Source: JADJLQ01 sp040007895 (GTDB lineage: Bacteria > Bacteroidota > Bacteroidia > Chitinophagales > Saprospiraceae). Taken from it: a DNA stretch of 27,903 nucleotides. Position numbers and translations under genes: made by a program. Below the pieces are notes generated by a model, which ran no database searches, was not told where the DNA came from, and worked only from the letters and a program-made list of their open reading frames with translations. Shown here in pieces: positions 14,023-23,231 of this stretch; the stretch's first letter is position 1; each line of letters starts with the position of its first letter. The stretch covers positions 1 through 27,903 of the forward strand of contig JBDTUE010000029.1 in assembly GCA_040007895.1 (NCBI GenBank), given 5' to 3'.

Positions 14023-16425
14023 ATGAAAAACTTATTTCTACTCTTTGCGAGCTGCCTATTTACATATAACCTGTTCGCTCAAACAACTCAATTAAAAGGA
14101 CGGGTATTTGACGCTGAAAATAAAAGTCCCCTGGCCAATGCGACCATCCTCGTATCAGGCACCAAAGGAACAGAAACCGATAAGAATGGAAGTTTCAGCA
14201 TCGATTGTAATAATTCAACGGAAATAACGATCGTTTACATGGGATTTGAATCTTACAATCAAAAAGTTACCTGTGGCGAAGAACTAAACATTGGGCTAGT
14301 TCATGCTGTAAACAATCTTAATACCGTCGAGATTACAGCTACATCCGGACAAAACCGGATAAGACTATACCAACCTATTTCAATCTCTAAGCTTGGAACT
14401 TCCGAAATAAAAAGAGGCGCAGGCATTCTATTAGACGATGCGGTCAATATCAATATTCCCGGAGTATTTATGGAACGAAGGACATTTTCTGCAGGTCAGC
14501 AATTTAATATTCGCGGATATGGTAATGGTGCAAGAGGAACCAATGGTATTAACAGCAATTTTGATGGACAAGGTTCAAAAGTATACCTTAATGGAATTCC
14601 TATCACAGATGCGGAAGGAATTACATTGATGGATGATATTGATTTTGGTTCGATCGGAAACATTGAGGTTGTAAAAGGACCTGCAGGTTCACTGTATGGT
14701 TTAGCTATTGCCGGAGTAGTAAATTTAAAAACGATTAAACCACAGCCGGGAAAAATATCCGTTGGGCAAGATGTTTTATTTGGAAGTTATGGACTCAAAA
14801 GATACACCACTCATTTGCAAATTAGTAAAGAAAGATCTTCGCTCATTGTAAACTATGGAAAACAGCTTTATGACGGATTCATGGCACATACTGCATCAAA
14901 AAAAGATTTCGTCAATGTGTTGGGCGAATTAAACCCAAATCAACGACAAAGCATTACCTGTTATGCAGGCTTTAGCAACAGTTATGATGAAAGAAATGGA
15001 GAATTAACTACCGATCAATTTAAATTGTTTGACTATTCCGGTAACCCGAGTTATATAAAAAATAATGCACACTCTAACATCATTTCATTCAGAACAGGAG
15101 TAGGACATACCTACAAATTCAGCAATTCGATCTCCAATAGTACTTCTGTATTCGGTACAGGACTTATCAGCAATGTATCTTCTGCCGGTGGCTGGACAGA
15201 CAAATCTTCCATCAACTATGGATTGAGATCTACCTTCGATACCAAGGTACTTTCATCCAATGGTTTTACGCTCACGGGTATCACGGGTGTGGAAGCCCAG
15301 GCACAAAATGCTCAGCTATTAGGATATCCGATGTCTGCAGACAGCTTTAACCTTTCAGGCTATAACCTGATCGGTGCATTGAGAAGTGATCAATACTATA
15401 TTTCAAAAACCATGTCCCTATTTTCCGAATGGACGCTGGCTATGCCGGGGGATCTTTCAGTAACAGCAGGATTGGGATATAGCAGTATGGGCATAGATCT
15501 GAATGATCGTTTTTATGTGGCTTCGAATAATAATCCAAAAAACCCAAACGGAACACATAAACCCTCGCAGTATAAAAACAATTTCAACAATATGTTTTCA
15601 CCGCATATCGCTATCAATAAAGTCATTCTTAACCAGGTGTCTGTCTATGCTTCGTTTAGTAAAGCATTCAAAGCTCCGGTGAGTTCTTACTTTTTTATTC
15701 CGCTGACAGGCGAAGTGATTACCGGCCTTAAACCTGAAAAAGGAGCTCAATTTGAAATAGGATCCAAAGGCTCCCTGCTGAAAGAAAGATTAAACTATGA
15801 TATTGCCTTTTTTAGTACAACATACACAGATAAAATGACCACCGTAGCTGTTCCAAATGCAACCAATACGGCCACCTCTTATGTATACGTTGCCAATGGA
15901 GGAAAACAGAAAAATACAGGCCTGGAAGTTTCTCTAAGAGCCACAGTATTGGAATCGGAAAATTTCATTAAAGCAGTCAATCCTTTTATTAATCTTGCGT
16001 ATTCTCATTTCAGGTATGGCTTATTTAAATATCAACAACTGAGTGCAGATAAAAAATCTATTACCGAAGTTGACTATACGGATAAGATCGTCGCCGGAGT
16101 GCCTCCCATTACCTTTAATGCCGGAATCGACTTCGTCACTACATCAGGACTTTATGCCAATGCAACGTATTCCTACCGGGATAAAATGTATTATACTTCT
16201 GATAATAAGAATGAATCTAACACGTTTCAACTGCTGAATACAAAAATTGGTTTCGCCCATGAGTTTAATTCTCACATCGGCATAGATGCCTATTTTGGAG
16301 TAAATAACATTACAGGCAATCAAAACTATGCTATGGTATTTTTGAATCAATTGCCCGATGCTTATTTGCCTGCACCAAGAGAAGCAAACTTTTTCGGTGG
16401 ACTTAATTTAAAATATACTTTCTAA
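14023..16425 (+). CDS. TonB-dependent outer-membrane receptor, iron compound or heme uptake
   Basis: An 800-residue outer-membrane beta-barrel that imports a scarce ligand with energy from TonB. Signal peptide 1-20 (ending NLFAQ). A carboxypeptidase-regulatory-like beta-sandwich, common in Bacteroidota receptors, covers about 22-105 (LKGRVFDAENKSPLANATI). The plug runs about 110-240, with FNIRGYGNGARGTNG, VYLNGIPITDAEG and IEVVKGPAGSLYG. The 22-strand-type barrel ends in NLKYTF, the usual terminal aromatic. The FKAP and LKPEKG pair near two thirds of the barrel corresponds to the FRAP/NPNL region of heme receptors, but no His lies between them. Downstream genes form a heme-type ABC importer. 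Ligand is therefore heme or a ferric siderophore; B12 is less likely. Confidence 0.9.
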   Translation: MKNLFLLFASCLFTYNLFAQTTQLKGRVFDAENKSPLANATILVSGTKGTETDKNGSFSIDCNNSTEITIVYMGFESYNQKVTCGEELNIGLVHAVNNLNTVEITATSGQNRIRLYQPISISKLGTSEIKRGAGILLDDAVNINIPGVFMERRTFSAGQQFNIRGYGNGARGTNGINSNFDGQGSKVYLNGIPITDAEGITLMDDIDFGSIGNIEVVKGPAGSLYGLAIAGVVNLKTIKPQPGKISVGQDVLFGSYGLKRYTTHLQISKERSSLIVNYGKQLYDGFMAHTASKKDFVNVLGELNPNQRQSITCYAGFSNSYDERNGELTTDQFKLFDYSGNPSYIKNNAHSNIISFRTGVGHTYKFSNSISNSTSVFGTGLISNVSSAGGWTDKSSINYGLRSTFDTKVLSSNGFTLTGITGVEAQAQNAQLLGYPMSADSFNLSGYNLIGALRSDQYYISKTMSLFSEWTLAMPGDLSVTAGLGYSSMGIDLNDRFYVASNNNPKNPNGTHKPSQYKNNFNNMFSPHIAINKVILNQVSVYASFSKAFKAPVSSYFFIPLTGEVITGLKPEKGAQFEIGSKGSLLKERLNYDIAFFSTTYTDKMTTVAVPNATNTATSYVYVANGGKQKNTGLEVSLRATVLESENFIKAVNPFINLAYSHFRYGLFKYQQLSADKKSITEVDYTDKIVAGVPPITFNAGIDFVTTSGLYANATYSYRDKMYYTSDNKNESNTFQLLNTKIGFAHEFNSHIGIDAYFGVNNITGNQNYAMVFLNQLPDAYLPAPREANFFGGLNLKYTF

Positions 16426-16434
16426 AATATCCGG

Positions 16435-16467
16435 GAGGGGCAGTATTTTTCGGTTGTCCCTCTTTTT
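16435..16467 (+). terminator. Terminator-like hairpin between receptor and transporter genes
   Basis: GAGGGGCA (16435-16442) pairs with TGTCCCTC (16455-16462), with one G-U pair, across a 12-nt loop. Five T's follow at 16463-16467. It sits 9 bp after the receptor stop and 13 bp before the hmuT-like ATG. It would end or reduce transcription into the transporter genes, letting the receptor be made in excess. Confidence 0.65.
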
Positions 16468-16479
16468 AAATTTCTGAAT

Positions 16480-17355
16480 ATGAAAAAATATGTAGTCTTG
16501 TTTTCGATGGGTTTCATTTTGTTTTCCTGTGGCCGGTTTCAAAACAAGGATGAAAAAAAAGATCAGTCGGTGAGAATGGTTTGTATTGCTAAACAATATA
16601 ACGAAATCATCTATGCCCTCGGCGCAGAACAGGATCTTGCCGCCGTAGATATTTCAAGTACCTATCCTCCAGAAATAAAAAAGCTTCCTACGGTGGGTTA
16701 TCATCGCGCATTGAGTGTAGAGGGTATCCTTGCGGCAAAGCCTACTCTGATCCTGCATGATAATAATATCGGACCTGAACCCGTCATAAAACAACTCAAC
16801 GATTTAAAAATCCCGATGATGGTATTTAAAACCAATGGTACTACAATCGATAGTACCAAAATACTTATTCGTGAAATGGGTGATTACTTTAATAAAAAAG
16901 AACGGGCCGATCAACTTTGCAATAAACTTGATAGTGATATGGTGGTTGCCATAGATCAAAGTCACCAATTCAAAGACAGCCTCAAAGTATTGGTTATTCA
17001 TTTCGGACAGGCTTCAAATGTATTCCTGGTGATGACCCGCAATAGTGTTGCTGCCAAAATGATTCAATGGGCGGGTGGTAAGATGGCTGTCGATGACCAA
17101 AGAGGTATGAAACAATTATCCGCAGAAGTGGTTGCAGCATCAGATCCCGATGTAATTCTATTGACGGACTTTGGTTATGATCGCCTTGGTACCAATGAAA
17201 AAATTAAAGAGCTACCGGGAGTAGCTGGTACTGCAGCAGCAAAAAACAACCGGATATATCGTGTAGAAGAACACGATATGGTGTACCTGGGACCAAGAAC
17301 CGGCGAAATTGTTCTTGCACTTCAAAAACTTATTCATCAAGGTGCATCTAAATAA
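16480..17355 (+). CDS. hmuT: Heme ABC transporter substrate-binding lipoprotein (HmuT-like)
   Basis: A 291-residue cluster-A binding protein that would carry heme from the receptor to the inner-membrane permease. Lipobox GFILFSC predicts lipid attachment at Cys17 in place of the free periplasmic form of proteobacteria. The fold signs are IIYALGAEQDLAAVDISSTYPPEIKKLPTVGYHRALSVEGILAAKPTLIL and later SDPDVILLTDFGYDRLG. The VGYHRALS-EGIL-KPTL stretch is distinctive of HmuT/ShuT/PhuT; Tyr74 is at the position of their heme-ligating Tyr, here followed by His75. Family similarity favours heme over B12 (BtuF) or siderophore. The stop codon lies inside the permease gene, so translation is likely coupled. 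Confidence 0.85.
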   Translation: MKKYVVLFSMGFILFSCGRFQNKDEKKDQSVRMVCIAKQYNEIIYALGAEQDLAAVDISSTYPPEIKKLPTVGYHRALSVEGILAAKPTLILHDNNIGPEPVIKQLNDLKIPMMVFKTNGTTIDSTKILIREMGDYFNKKERADQLCNKLDSDMVVAIDQSHQFKDSLKVLVIHFGQASNVFLVMTRNSVAAKMIQWAGGKMAVDDQRGMKQLSAEVVAASDPDVILLTDFGYDRLGTNEKIKELPGVAGTAAAKNNRIYRVEEHDMVYLGPRTGEIVLALQKLIHQGASK

Positions 17356-18373
17356 AGTCAATACACCGGTTTTTCCGGTGCTCTCCGTCATGCTTATTTT
17401 AATTATGCTGATGTCTGCACGATACGGTGCGGTGTACATCAGTATCGATGAGATTTTTTCAGCGATGAATAAATATTTTTATGTTCCAAATGAGATGACG
17501 CTTAATGAAAGGATTTTTATGGAGATCCGTTTGCCCCGTACTATTTTATGTGTATTGGTAGGGGCTAGTCTTGCAGTAGGTGGCACCTTATTGCAGGCAT
17601 TGTTTAGAAATCCCATCGTAGAACCCGGCCTGGTGGGTACATCGAGTGGTGCTGCTTTCGGGGCCTCCTTATATTTTGTATTAGGTGCTACATTTAAATG
17701 GAATACCGGTGAATGGACTTTACCCATAGCGGCATGTGGTGGTGCTATCGTATCCACTGTATTGGTTTTTATATTATCTCAATCGAAAGAAACAGGAAGA
17801 AGTTCTATTGTCGCGCTCTTGCTTACAGGAATAGCCATCAATGCTTTGTGTATGAGTGGCGTTGGTTTTTTGTCCTATATAGCCAGAGACCCTCAAGCCC
17901 GATCTATAACTTTTTGGGGTTTGGGGACCCTGTCGGGAGCAAACTGGCATGCCGTATTCATTGTTGGGGTATCGACTATTAGTTGTGTGATCATTGCTTT
18001 GCATTATGCTAAACATTTAAATGCTTTAATCCTGGGAGAAGACGAAGCCCATTTTTTAGGAATCAATATCAAAAGATTAAAACTGGTCGTGCTCGCCATC
18101 AATGTAGTGATGATTGCGGTAGCTACTGCTTTTGTCGGTGTGATCAGTTTTGTAGGACTGGTAGTACCTCATCTGCTACGGATGATCCATGGTTCTGATA
18201 ACCGGTATTTAATCCGGAACAGTATCCTGCTTGGTGGGATACTTTTAGGAATCGCAGATCTTACAGCAAGAATGTTATTTCGCCCTGCAGAATTGCCAAT
18301 CGGAATAGTCACCTCGGTAATAGGTGTGCCTGTATTTATTTTTTTATTGCGAAGAAAAAATTATTTTTTCTGA
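17342..18373 (+). CDS. hmuU: Heme/iron ABC transporter permease (FecCD family, HmuU-like)
   Basis: A 343-residue inner-membrane permease with about ten hydrophobic segments, which forms a dimer channel driven by HmuV. FecCD landmarks are LPRTILCVLVGASLAVGGTLLQ, RNPIVEPGLVGTSSGAAFGA, FVGVISFVGLVVPHLLR and ELPIGIVTSVIGVPVFIFLL. The GTG at 17342 is chosen: it overlaps the hmuT end by 14 bp and gives a normal length. A longer in-frame TTG start at 17309 would add 11 residues inside hmuT. The ATPase gene follows after one base. Specificity follows from the partner genes, as permeases of this family are alike. Confidence 0.88.
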   Translation: MHLNKVNTPVFPVLSVMLILIMLMSARYGAVYISIDEIFSAMNKYFYVPNEMTLNERIFMEIRLPRTILCVLVGASLAVGGTLLQALFRNPIVEPGLVGTSSGAAFGASLYFVLGATFKWNTGEWTLPIAACGGAIVSTVLVFILSQSKETGRSSIVALLLTGIAINALCMSGVGFLSYIARDPQARSITFWGLGTLSGANWHAVFIVGVSTISCVIIALHYAKHLNALILGEDEAHFLGINIKRLKLVVLAINVVMIAVATAFVGVISFVGLVVPHLLRMIHGSDNRYLIRNSILLGGILLGIADLTARMLFRPAELPIGIVTSVIGVPVFIFLLRRKNYFF

Positions 18374-18374
18374 G

Positions 18375-19148
18375 ATGCTTAGTGTTGAGAATATATCATA
18401 CCAGGTTGGAATAAAAAAACTTCTTGATGACGTTTCCATGGAGTTTGAGCCAGGCAAAATGAATCTCATCATAGGGCCGAATGGAGCCGGAAAATCTACT
18501 CTGATTAAAATAATTTGCAATCAAATTCAACCGAATAAAGGAATGGTGCTTTACGGGGGAGAAAATATCATCCACTTTTCTTCTGGAAGACTTGCAGCCA
18601 TTCGTGCAGTTTTATCTCAGAATATAGAAGTGGCTTTTCCTTTAACTGTAAGGGAAATAGTAATGATGGGTAGATATCCTCACTTTACCGGCAAACCTAA
18701 TCCATTAGATATTAAAGCCTGTGAAGAAGCCATGGACTTTTTTGATGTTTCGGATATGGCGGATAGAAATTACCTGACTTTAAGTGGTGGCGAAAAACAA
18801 CGAACTCATTTTGCACGGGTAGCTGCACAAATCTGGTGGCCGTCAAATGATAACACCCGGTATTTAATTTTAGACGAACCCCTTACTTTTCTAGATGTGT
18901 TTTACCAGTTTGATTTTATGAATAAACTGGTCAGTTTGATGAAACAACATCATATGGTCATAGTTGGTGTGGTTCATGATTTAAATCTCGCCGCTAAATA
19001 TGCTGACTATTTAGTTCTATTGCATCAGGGTAAAGTCCTTGCGTCCGGAAAAACAGAATCTGTGCTCACTAAATCAACTATAAAAACAGCATATCAGTTG
19101 GAACCGGATATTCATATGTACCAGGGATCTTTGCGCCTGATTTTCTAA
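18375..19148 (+). CDS. hmuV: Heme ABC transporter ATP-binding protein (HmuV-like)
   Basis: A 257-residue ATPase that powers the HmuU channel. Walker A GPNGAGKST (34-42), Q-loop SQN near 81-83, signature LSGGE (136-140), Walker B LILDEP (164-169) and switch His201 (VVHDLN) are intact. The VREIVMMGRYPHF segment and the unusual RVAAQIWW followed by an insert (PSNDNTR) before Walker B resemble HmuV, in which this insert is normal. The ATG at 18375 is one base after the permease stop; an upstream in-frame alternative at 18324 would overlap the permease coding end and has no family support. A hairpin follows at 19156-19186. Confidence 0.9.
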   Translation: MLSVENISYQVGIKKLLDDVSMEFEPGKMNLIIGPNGAGKSTLIKIICNQIQPNKGMVLYGGENIIHFSSGRLAAIRAVLSQNIEVAFPLTVREIVMMGRYPHFTGKPNPLDIKACEEAMDFFDVSDMADRNYLTLSGGEKQRTHFARVAAQIWWPSNDNTRYLILDEPLTFLDVFYQFDFMNKLVSLMKQHHMVIVGVVHDLNLAAKYADYLVLLHQGKVLASGKTESVLTKSTIKTAYQLEPDIHMYQGSLRLIF

Positions 19149-19155
19149 TATCGAC

Positions 19156-19186
19156 TATCAGGAACCTTCAGAAAGGGATCCTGATA
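19156..19186 (+). other. Hairpin at the end of the heme transporter operon
   Basis: TATCAGGA (19156-19163) and TCCTGATA (19179-19186) form a perfect 8-bp stem, and the loop holds a further CCTT/AAGG pairing. It begins 8 bp after hmuV. There is no T-run, so it is a possible Rho-dependent end or mRNA-stabilising structure rather than a proven terminator. Confidence 0.5.
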
Positions 19187-19222
19187 AAGACTTAAAGTAG
19201 ACTTACCTTGTAGCTGATTTTT

Positions 19223-22200
19223 ATGAGTATCGGCAAAAATATTTTTTTATTTATTATACTTCTGGTAATCTGCCAATGTAAAAATCAACAGGATGGCAAA
19301 ACCGATTCCCCTACTCTATTCAAGCTGATACCTGCCGCTCAGACGCATATTACTTTTTCCAATGACCTGACCTATTCTGAACAATTTAATGCCTATACCT
19401 ACCGCAATTTTTATAATGGTGGCGGCGTCGGTCTTGGAGATATTAATAATGACGGCCTGCTCGATATTTATTTCTGTGGCAATCAGGTGGATAGTAAACT
19501 CTATTTAAATAAAGGCAATCTTCAGTTTGAGGATATCACCGAGCAGGCAGGTGTTGCCTGTGCCGGGGTATGGGCGAGTGGAGTCGCTTTTGTTGATATT
19601 AATGGGGATGGGTTCCAGGATATTTATGTTTGCAAATCCGGTAAGCCCGGAGGTAATAACCGGAACAATGAATTGTTCATTAACCAGGGCAAAGAAGGGA
19701 ATTTTAAATTTATTGAATCCTCCAAAGAATACGGATTGGACAATACGGGACTTTCTACTCATGCGGCCTTTTTTGACTACGATAGGGATGGTGATCTCGA
19801 TTGTTATTTGCTCAATAATTCAATACGCACTGTTGGTGCTTATGATTTGAGAAAAGATCAACGGAATATTCCGGATACACTAGGAGGCAATAAACTCATG
19901 CGAAATGATTCAGGTCATTTCACCGATGTAAGTAAACAAGCCGGAATCTATTCAAGCGCTATCGGCTTTGGTCTTGGTGTCAGTGTAGGTGACCTTAATG
20001 GAGATACCTGGCCTGACCTTTATGTAAGTAATGATTTTTTTGAACGGGATTATTTATATCTCAATCAACATGATGGTACATTTAAAGAAATCATCGAATC
20101 AAGCATGCCTGAAATCAGCCTTAATAGTATGGGGGCTGATATGGCCGATATCAATAATGATGCATTGCCTGAAGTATTTGTTACAGATATGCTACCGGAA
20201 ACCGATGCGCGTTACAAGACTAAAACCACTTTTGAAAACTGGGAAAAATATCAACGCAATGTACAGAATGGATATCATCATCAGTTCATACGCAATGCGC
20301 TGCAACTTAACAGAGGTCATATGAAATTCAGTGAGATCAGTCGTTACTCAGGAGTTTTTGCAACAGACTGGAGTTGGGGTGCTCTCATCTTTGATATGGA
20401 TATGGATGGCTATAAAGATATTTTCGTAGCCAATGGTATCTACAAGGATCTTACAGACCAGGATTATCTAAATCTGTATAATGATCCCGAGACAATTCAT
20501 GGTCTGATGAAAACAGAAACCAATGTCATCAAAAAATTAATCGATGCTATTCCATCCGAGCGATTGCCCAATTATGCTTTTCAAAATCAATTTGGGTTAC
20601 CGGATACACCTTCCATAACTTTTGTAAATAAGTCTACTGACTGGGGACTTTCAACCCCATCTTTTTCGAATGGATCTGCCTATGGCGACCTTGACAATGA
20701 TGGTGACCCTGACCTGGTCATTAATAATACCGGTATGCCTTGTTTTATTTATCAAAACATGTCTCGTGAATTATTGAATGCAGCATACCTGAAGTTTGAT
20801 ATAAAAGGAAGTGGAAAAAATACAAAAGCCATTGGTAGTCAAATCACGGTGTACAAAGGAGATCAAAAATATTTTCAGGAGATTCATCCTATGCGAGGTT
20901 TTGAATCTTGTGTCGATCCAAGACCGCTATTTGGTTTAGGCAATATCAAGGAAGTGGACTCTATCCATATCGTATGGCCTGACGGACTGTTAACCCGCAT
21001 TGGTCCAACGAAAACCAATCAAACCATTTCCTTATCTCAAGAACAATCCATAAGCTCAACTGGATCAAACAAACAATCATCTTTTGCTACTATAACGCAA
21101 TCTGTCAATGATCAATTAACAATCAATCAATCCCCAATTTCACCGGTTACCATAAAGGGACTTCAGTATACTCATCACGAAAATATATTCAATGATTTTG
21201 AACGCGATCGTTTATTGTTCAATATGATTTCCAGAGAAGGCCCGGCTATGGCTATCGGTGACTTGAATGGAGATCATCTTGAAGATGTATATATCGGACA
21301 TGCCATGAACTCATTGCCTGCTTTATTCCTTCAAAGAAAAGATGGAAGTTTTGAATCAAAGAAAGTAAATGCATTTATGGCCGATTCCGCTTCAGAGGAT
21401 ACCGATGCTACTTTTTTTGATGCTGATCAGGATGGAGACCTGGATCTCTATGTATGCAGTGGTGGCAATGAAGTACCTTCTATCTCCTCATTATTGGCAG
21501 ATAGGTTGTATATAAATAATGGGAAAGGAGATTTTACGAAATCTCCTCAGTTATTACCTTCGTCCAGGTTCGAAAGTACATCTTGTGTGAAGCCGTGCGA
21601 TTATGATCAGGATGGAGATGTAGATTTATTTGTTGGTGTGCGGTTGGTTCCGTTTAATTATGGTATTCCCTGTAATGGTTATATACTAAATAATGAAAAG
21701 GGGATATTTAAACCTATAGATGTACCCGATTTATTAAAAACTGGATTGATTACAGATGCTACGTGGATTGATATAGATGGTGATAAAGATCAGGACCTGG
21801 TCATCTGCGGAGAATGGATGCCAGTCACGGTATTAATCAATAACCAGGGAAAATTCAAAAATGAAAATCTCAAATATCACCTCGATCAATCTCCGGGTTT
21901 ATGGCAAACGATCTATGCGACGGATATCGATCTGGATGGTGACATTGATCTTATTGGTGGCAATTGGGGTCTTAATTCAAGAATAAAATCTTCAGCGGAA
22001 AAACCGGTTCAATTGTACATTAATGATTTTGATCAAAACGGTTCCGCAGAGCAAATTCTGACTATCTATAACGGAGATCGTTCATTACCAATCACCTTGC
22101 GCCAGGACCTGGTCATGCAGATCCCTTCACTCAAAAAGAAATATTTAAAGTTTGAAAATTATAAAAATCAAACTATAACGGACATCTTCACTCCAGATCA

Positions 22201-22588
22201 ATTAATCCGCTGTCTTACATTGGAATGTAAGTCAACGGCTTCAACTGTTTTCGTACAGGACCATGGTATATTTACTTCAAAACCCTTGCCTTTTGAGACT
22301 CAATTATCCCCTGTCTTTTCTATTTTATGCAAAGATCTTAATGATGATAACCTGCCTGATCTTCTGCTTGGGGGCAATTTCAGTGCTTCTAAACCCGAAA
22401 TTGGCAGCTATATGGCTAATCCTTTGACCCTGTTATTCCAAAAAAAGGATCATAGTTTTGAATCAGTCAATATCAATTCAAACTCGACAGAAGTAAGAGC
22501 CATCTTGCCACTCAGGATCCGGGACAAAACGTATTACCTGGTAGCCAATAATAATGGAGCTTTGGAAGTTTTTGGACGAGGAAAATAA
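19223..22588 (+). CDS. Large FG-GAP/VCBS + ASPIC/UnbV lipoprotein, paralogue 1
   Basis: A 1121-residue surface-type protein, probably lipidated (LLVICQC, Cys17 or Cys19). It carries 14 calcium-loop motifs of the DxDxDG kind. Seven lie before residue 500 (first DINNDGLLD, seventh DLDNDGDPD at 489-497). An ASPIC/UnbV domain spans about 520-605 (LKFDIKGSGKNTKAIGSQI to QTISL). Seven more run from DLNGDHLED at 680 to DLNDDNLPD near 1038. FG-GAP motifs are known to build beta-propeller blades, so two propellers flanking ASPIC is the natural reading. No catalytic domain is visible. Such proteins are frequent in Bacteroidota, often near SusC/SusD pairs, but have no settled role. A separate transcription start is likely, since the next gene upstream ends with a hairpin. 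Confidence 0.88.
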   Translation: MSIGKNIFLFIILLVICQCKNQQDGKTDSPTLFKLIPAAQTHITFSNDLTYSEQFNAYTYRNFYNGGGVGLGDINNDGLLDIYFCGNQVDSKLYLNKGNLQFEDITEQAGVACAGVWASGVAFVDINGDGFQDIYVCKSGKPGGNNRNNELFINQGKEGNFKFIESSKEYGLDNTGLSTHAAFFDYDRDGDLDCYLLNNSIRTVGAYDLRKDQRNIPDTLGGNKLMRNDSGHFTDVSKQAGIYSSAIGFGLGVSVGDLNGDTWPDLYVSNDFFERDYLYLNQHDGTFKEIIESSMPEISLNSMGADMADINNDALPEVFVTDMLPETDARYKTKTTFENWEKYQRNVQNGYHHQFIRNALQLNRGHMKFSEISRYSGVFATDWSWGALIFDMDMDGYKDIFVANGIYKDLTDQDYLNLYNDPETIHGLMKTETNVIKKLIDAIPSERLPNYAFQNQFGLPDTPSITFVNKSTDWGLSTPSFSNGSAYGDLDNDGDPDLVINNTGMPCFIYQNMSRELLNAAYLKFDIKGSGKNTKAIGSQITVYKGDQKYFQEIHPMRGFESCVDPRPLFGLGNIKEVDSIHIVWPDGLLTRIGPTKTNQTISLSQEQSISSTGSNKQSSFATITQSVNDQLTINQSPISPVTIKGLQYTHHENIFNDFERDRLLFNMISREGPAMAIGDLNGDHLEDVYIGHAMNSLPALFLQRKDGSFESKKVNAFMADSASEDTDATFFDADQDGDLDLYVCSGGNEVPSISSLLADRLYINNGKGDFTKSPQLLPSSRFESTSCVKPCDYDQDGDVDLFVGVRLVPFNYGIPCNGYILNNEKGIFKPIDVPDLLKTGLITDATWIDIDGDKDQDLVICGEWMPVTVLINNQGKFKNENLKYHLDQSPGLWQTIYATDIDLDGDIDLIGGNWGLNSRIKSSAEKPVQLYINDFDQNGSAEQILTIYNGDRSLPITLRQDLVMQIPSLKKKYLKFENYKNQTITDIFTPDQLIRCLTLECKSTASTVFVQDHGIFTSKPLPFETQLSPVFSILCKDLNDDNLPDLLLGGNFSASKPEIGSYMANPLTLLFQKKDHSFESVNINSNSTEVRAILPLRIRDKTYYLVANNNGALEVFGRGK

Positions 22589-22636
22589 TTAACGATATAT
22601 TGAGTTATGTGGTCGATACCCCTCGGCATACTTTGT

Positions 22637-22644
22637 TATCTTTG
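22637..22644 (+). promoter_or_regulatory. Bacteroidota -7 box TATCTTTG before the 22670 gene
   Basis: An exact TAnnTTTG match in the 81-bp gap between paralogue 1 and the small lipoprotein. Transcription from about 22650 would leave a 20-nt leader before the GTG at 22670. No clear -33 TTTG is at the usual spacing. It suggests that the 22670 gene and paralogues 2 and 3 form their own transcription unit. Confidence 0.6.
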
Positions 22645-22669
22645 CAACCTGTTAAAACCTAACTAACCT

Positions 22670-23227
22670 GTGACTCGCATTTTTGTTTTCTTTGCTCTCT
22701 CCATTTTTTTATTTTCTAATTGCAAAACAAAATATCAAAGGACTCTTGAACGGGAATTAGCGAGTGGTATACATCATGACAGTTTATTTTTAGGACTGGC
22801 ACTGGGCATGGAGGGAAAAAAGTTTTATGCAATCTGTTGGGACCTCAATAAATCCGGCAAAATGATCCAGGGCCCGAATAACCTGAGTGCCCGCTATACA
22901 TTAACTGATGAACTGAAAGCGCCAACACACATGGATTTTTATCCTACTTTTAAAAATGATACGATCGTAGAGATGCCTGCCCTATTTACATATCGGGATT
23001 GGGCCCCATGGAATAAATCATTAGTTGCTGATTCCTTATTAGTGGATGTCCTGCACCTGACTGAAAAATGGTATGGTCCGGGCCTCTTTGAAATTACCAA
23101 TAAAAAGAAAGGTAATCTATGGGTAAAAGTTGATGGTAACCGCAGAATAAAAATTTCTAAAGAAGAGCCCAATGCTGTACGAATGATCATCACCGATATG
23201 GCTAATCCTCCCATAGCAATCCATTAA
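22670..23227 (+). CDS. Small uncharacterised lipoprotein
   Basis: A 185-residue protein whose N-terminus IFVFFALSIFLFSNC fits a lipoprotein signal with Cys18 lipidated. The mature part begins with a charged helix (RTLERELASGIHHDSLFLGLALGM), then KFYAICWDLNKSGKMIQGP, an AP-HMDFYPTF strand segment, RDWAPWNKSLVADSLL and KGNLWVKVDGNRRIKI. I recall similar small Bacteroidota lipoproteins but no name or function. GTG was chosen because it directly opens the signal and sits 20 nt after the predicted transcript start. Paralogue 2 begins 4 bp after its stop, so the two are almost certainly co-translated and may act together. Confidence 0.8.
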   Translation: MTRIFVFFALSIFLFSNCKTKYQRTLERELASGIHHDSLFLGLALGMEGKKFYAICWDLNKSGKMIQGPNNLSARYTLTDELKAPTHMDFYPTFKNDTIVEMPALFTYRDWAPWNKSLVADSLLVDVLHLTEKWYGPGLFEITNKKKGNLWVKVDGNRRIKISKEEPNAVRMIITDMANPPIAIH

Positions 23228-23231
23228 GCAT

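Noticed and set aside
16480..19148. B12 transporter (BtuFCD) reading of the ABC genes
   Set aside because: The binding protein has the VGYHRALS-EGIL-KPTL stretch typical of HmuT, and the ATPase has the HmuV-like insert before Walker B. No B12 riboswitch lies upstream.
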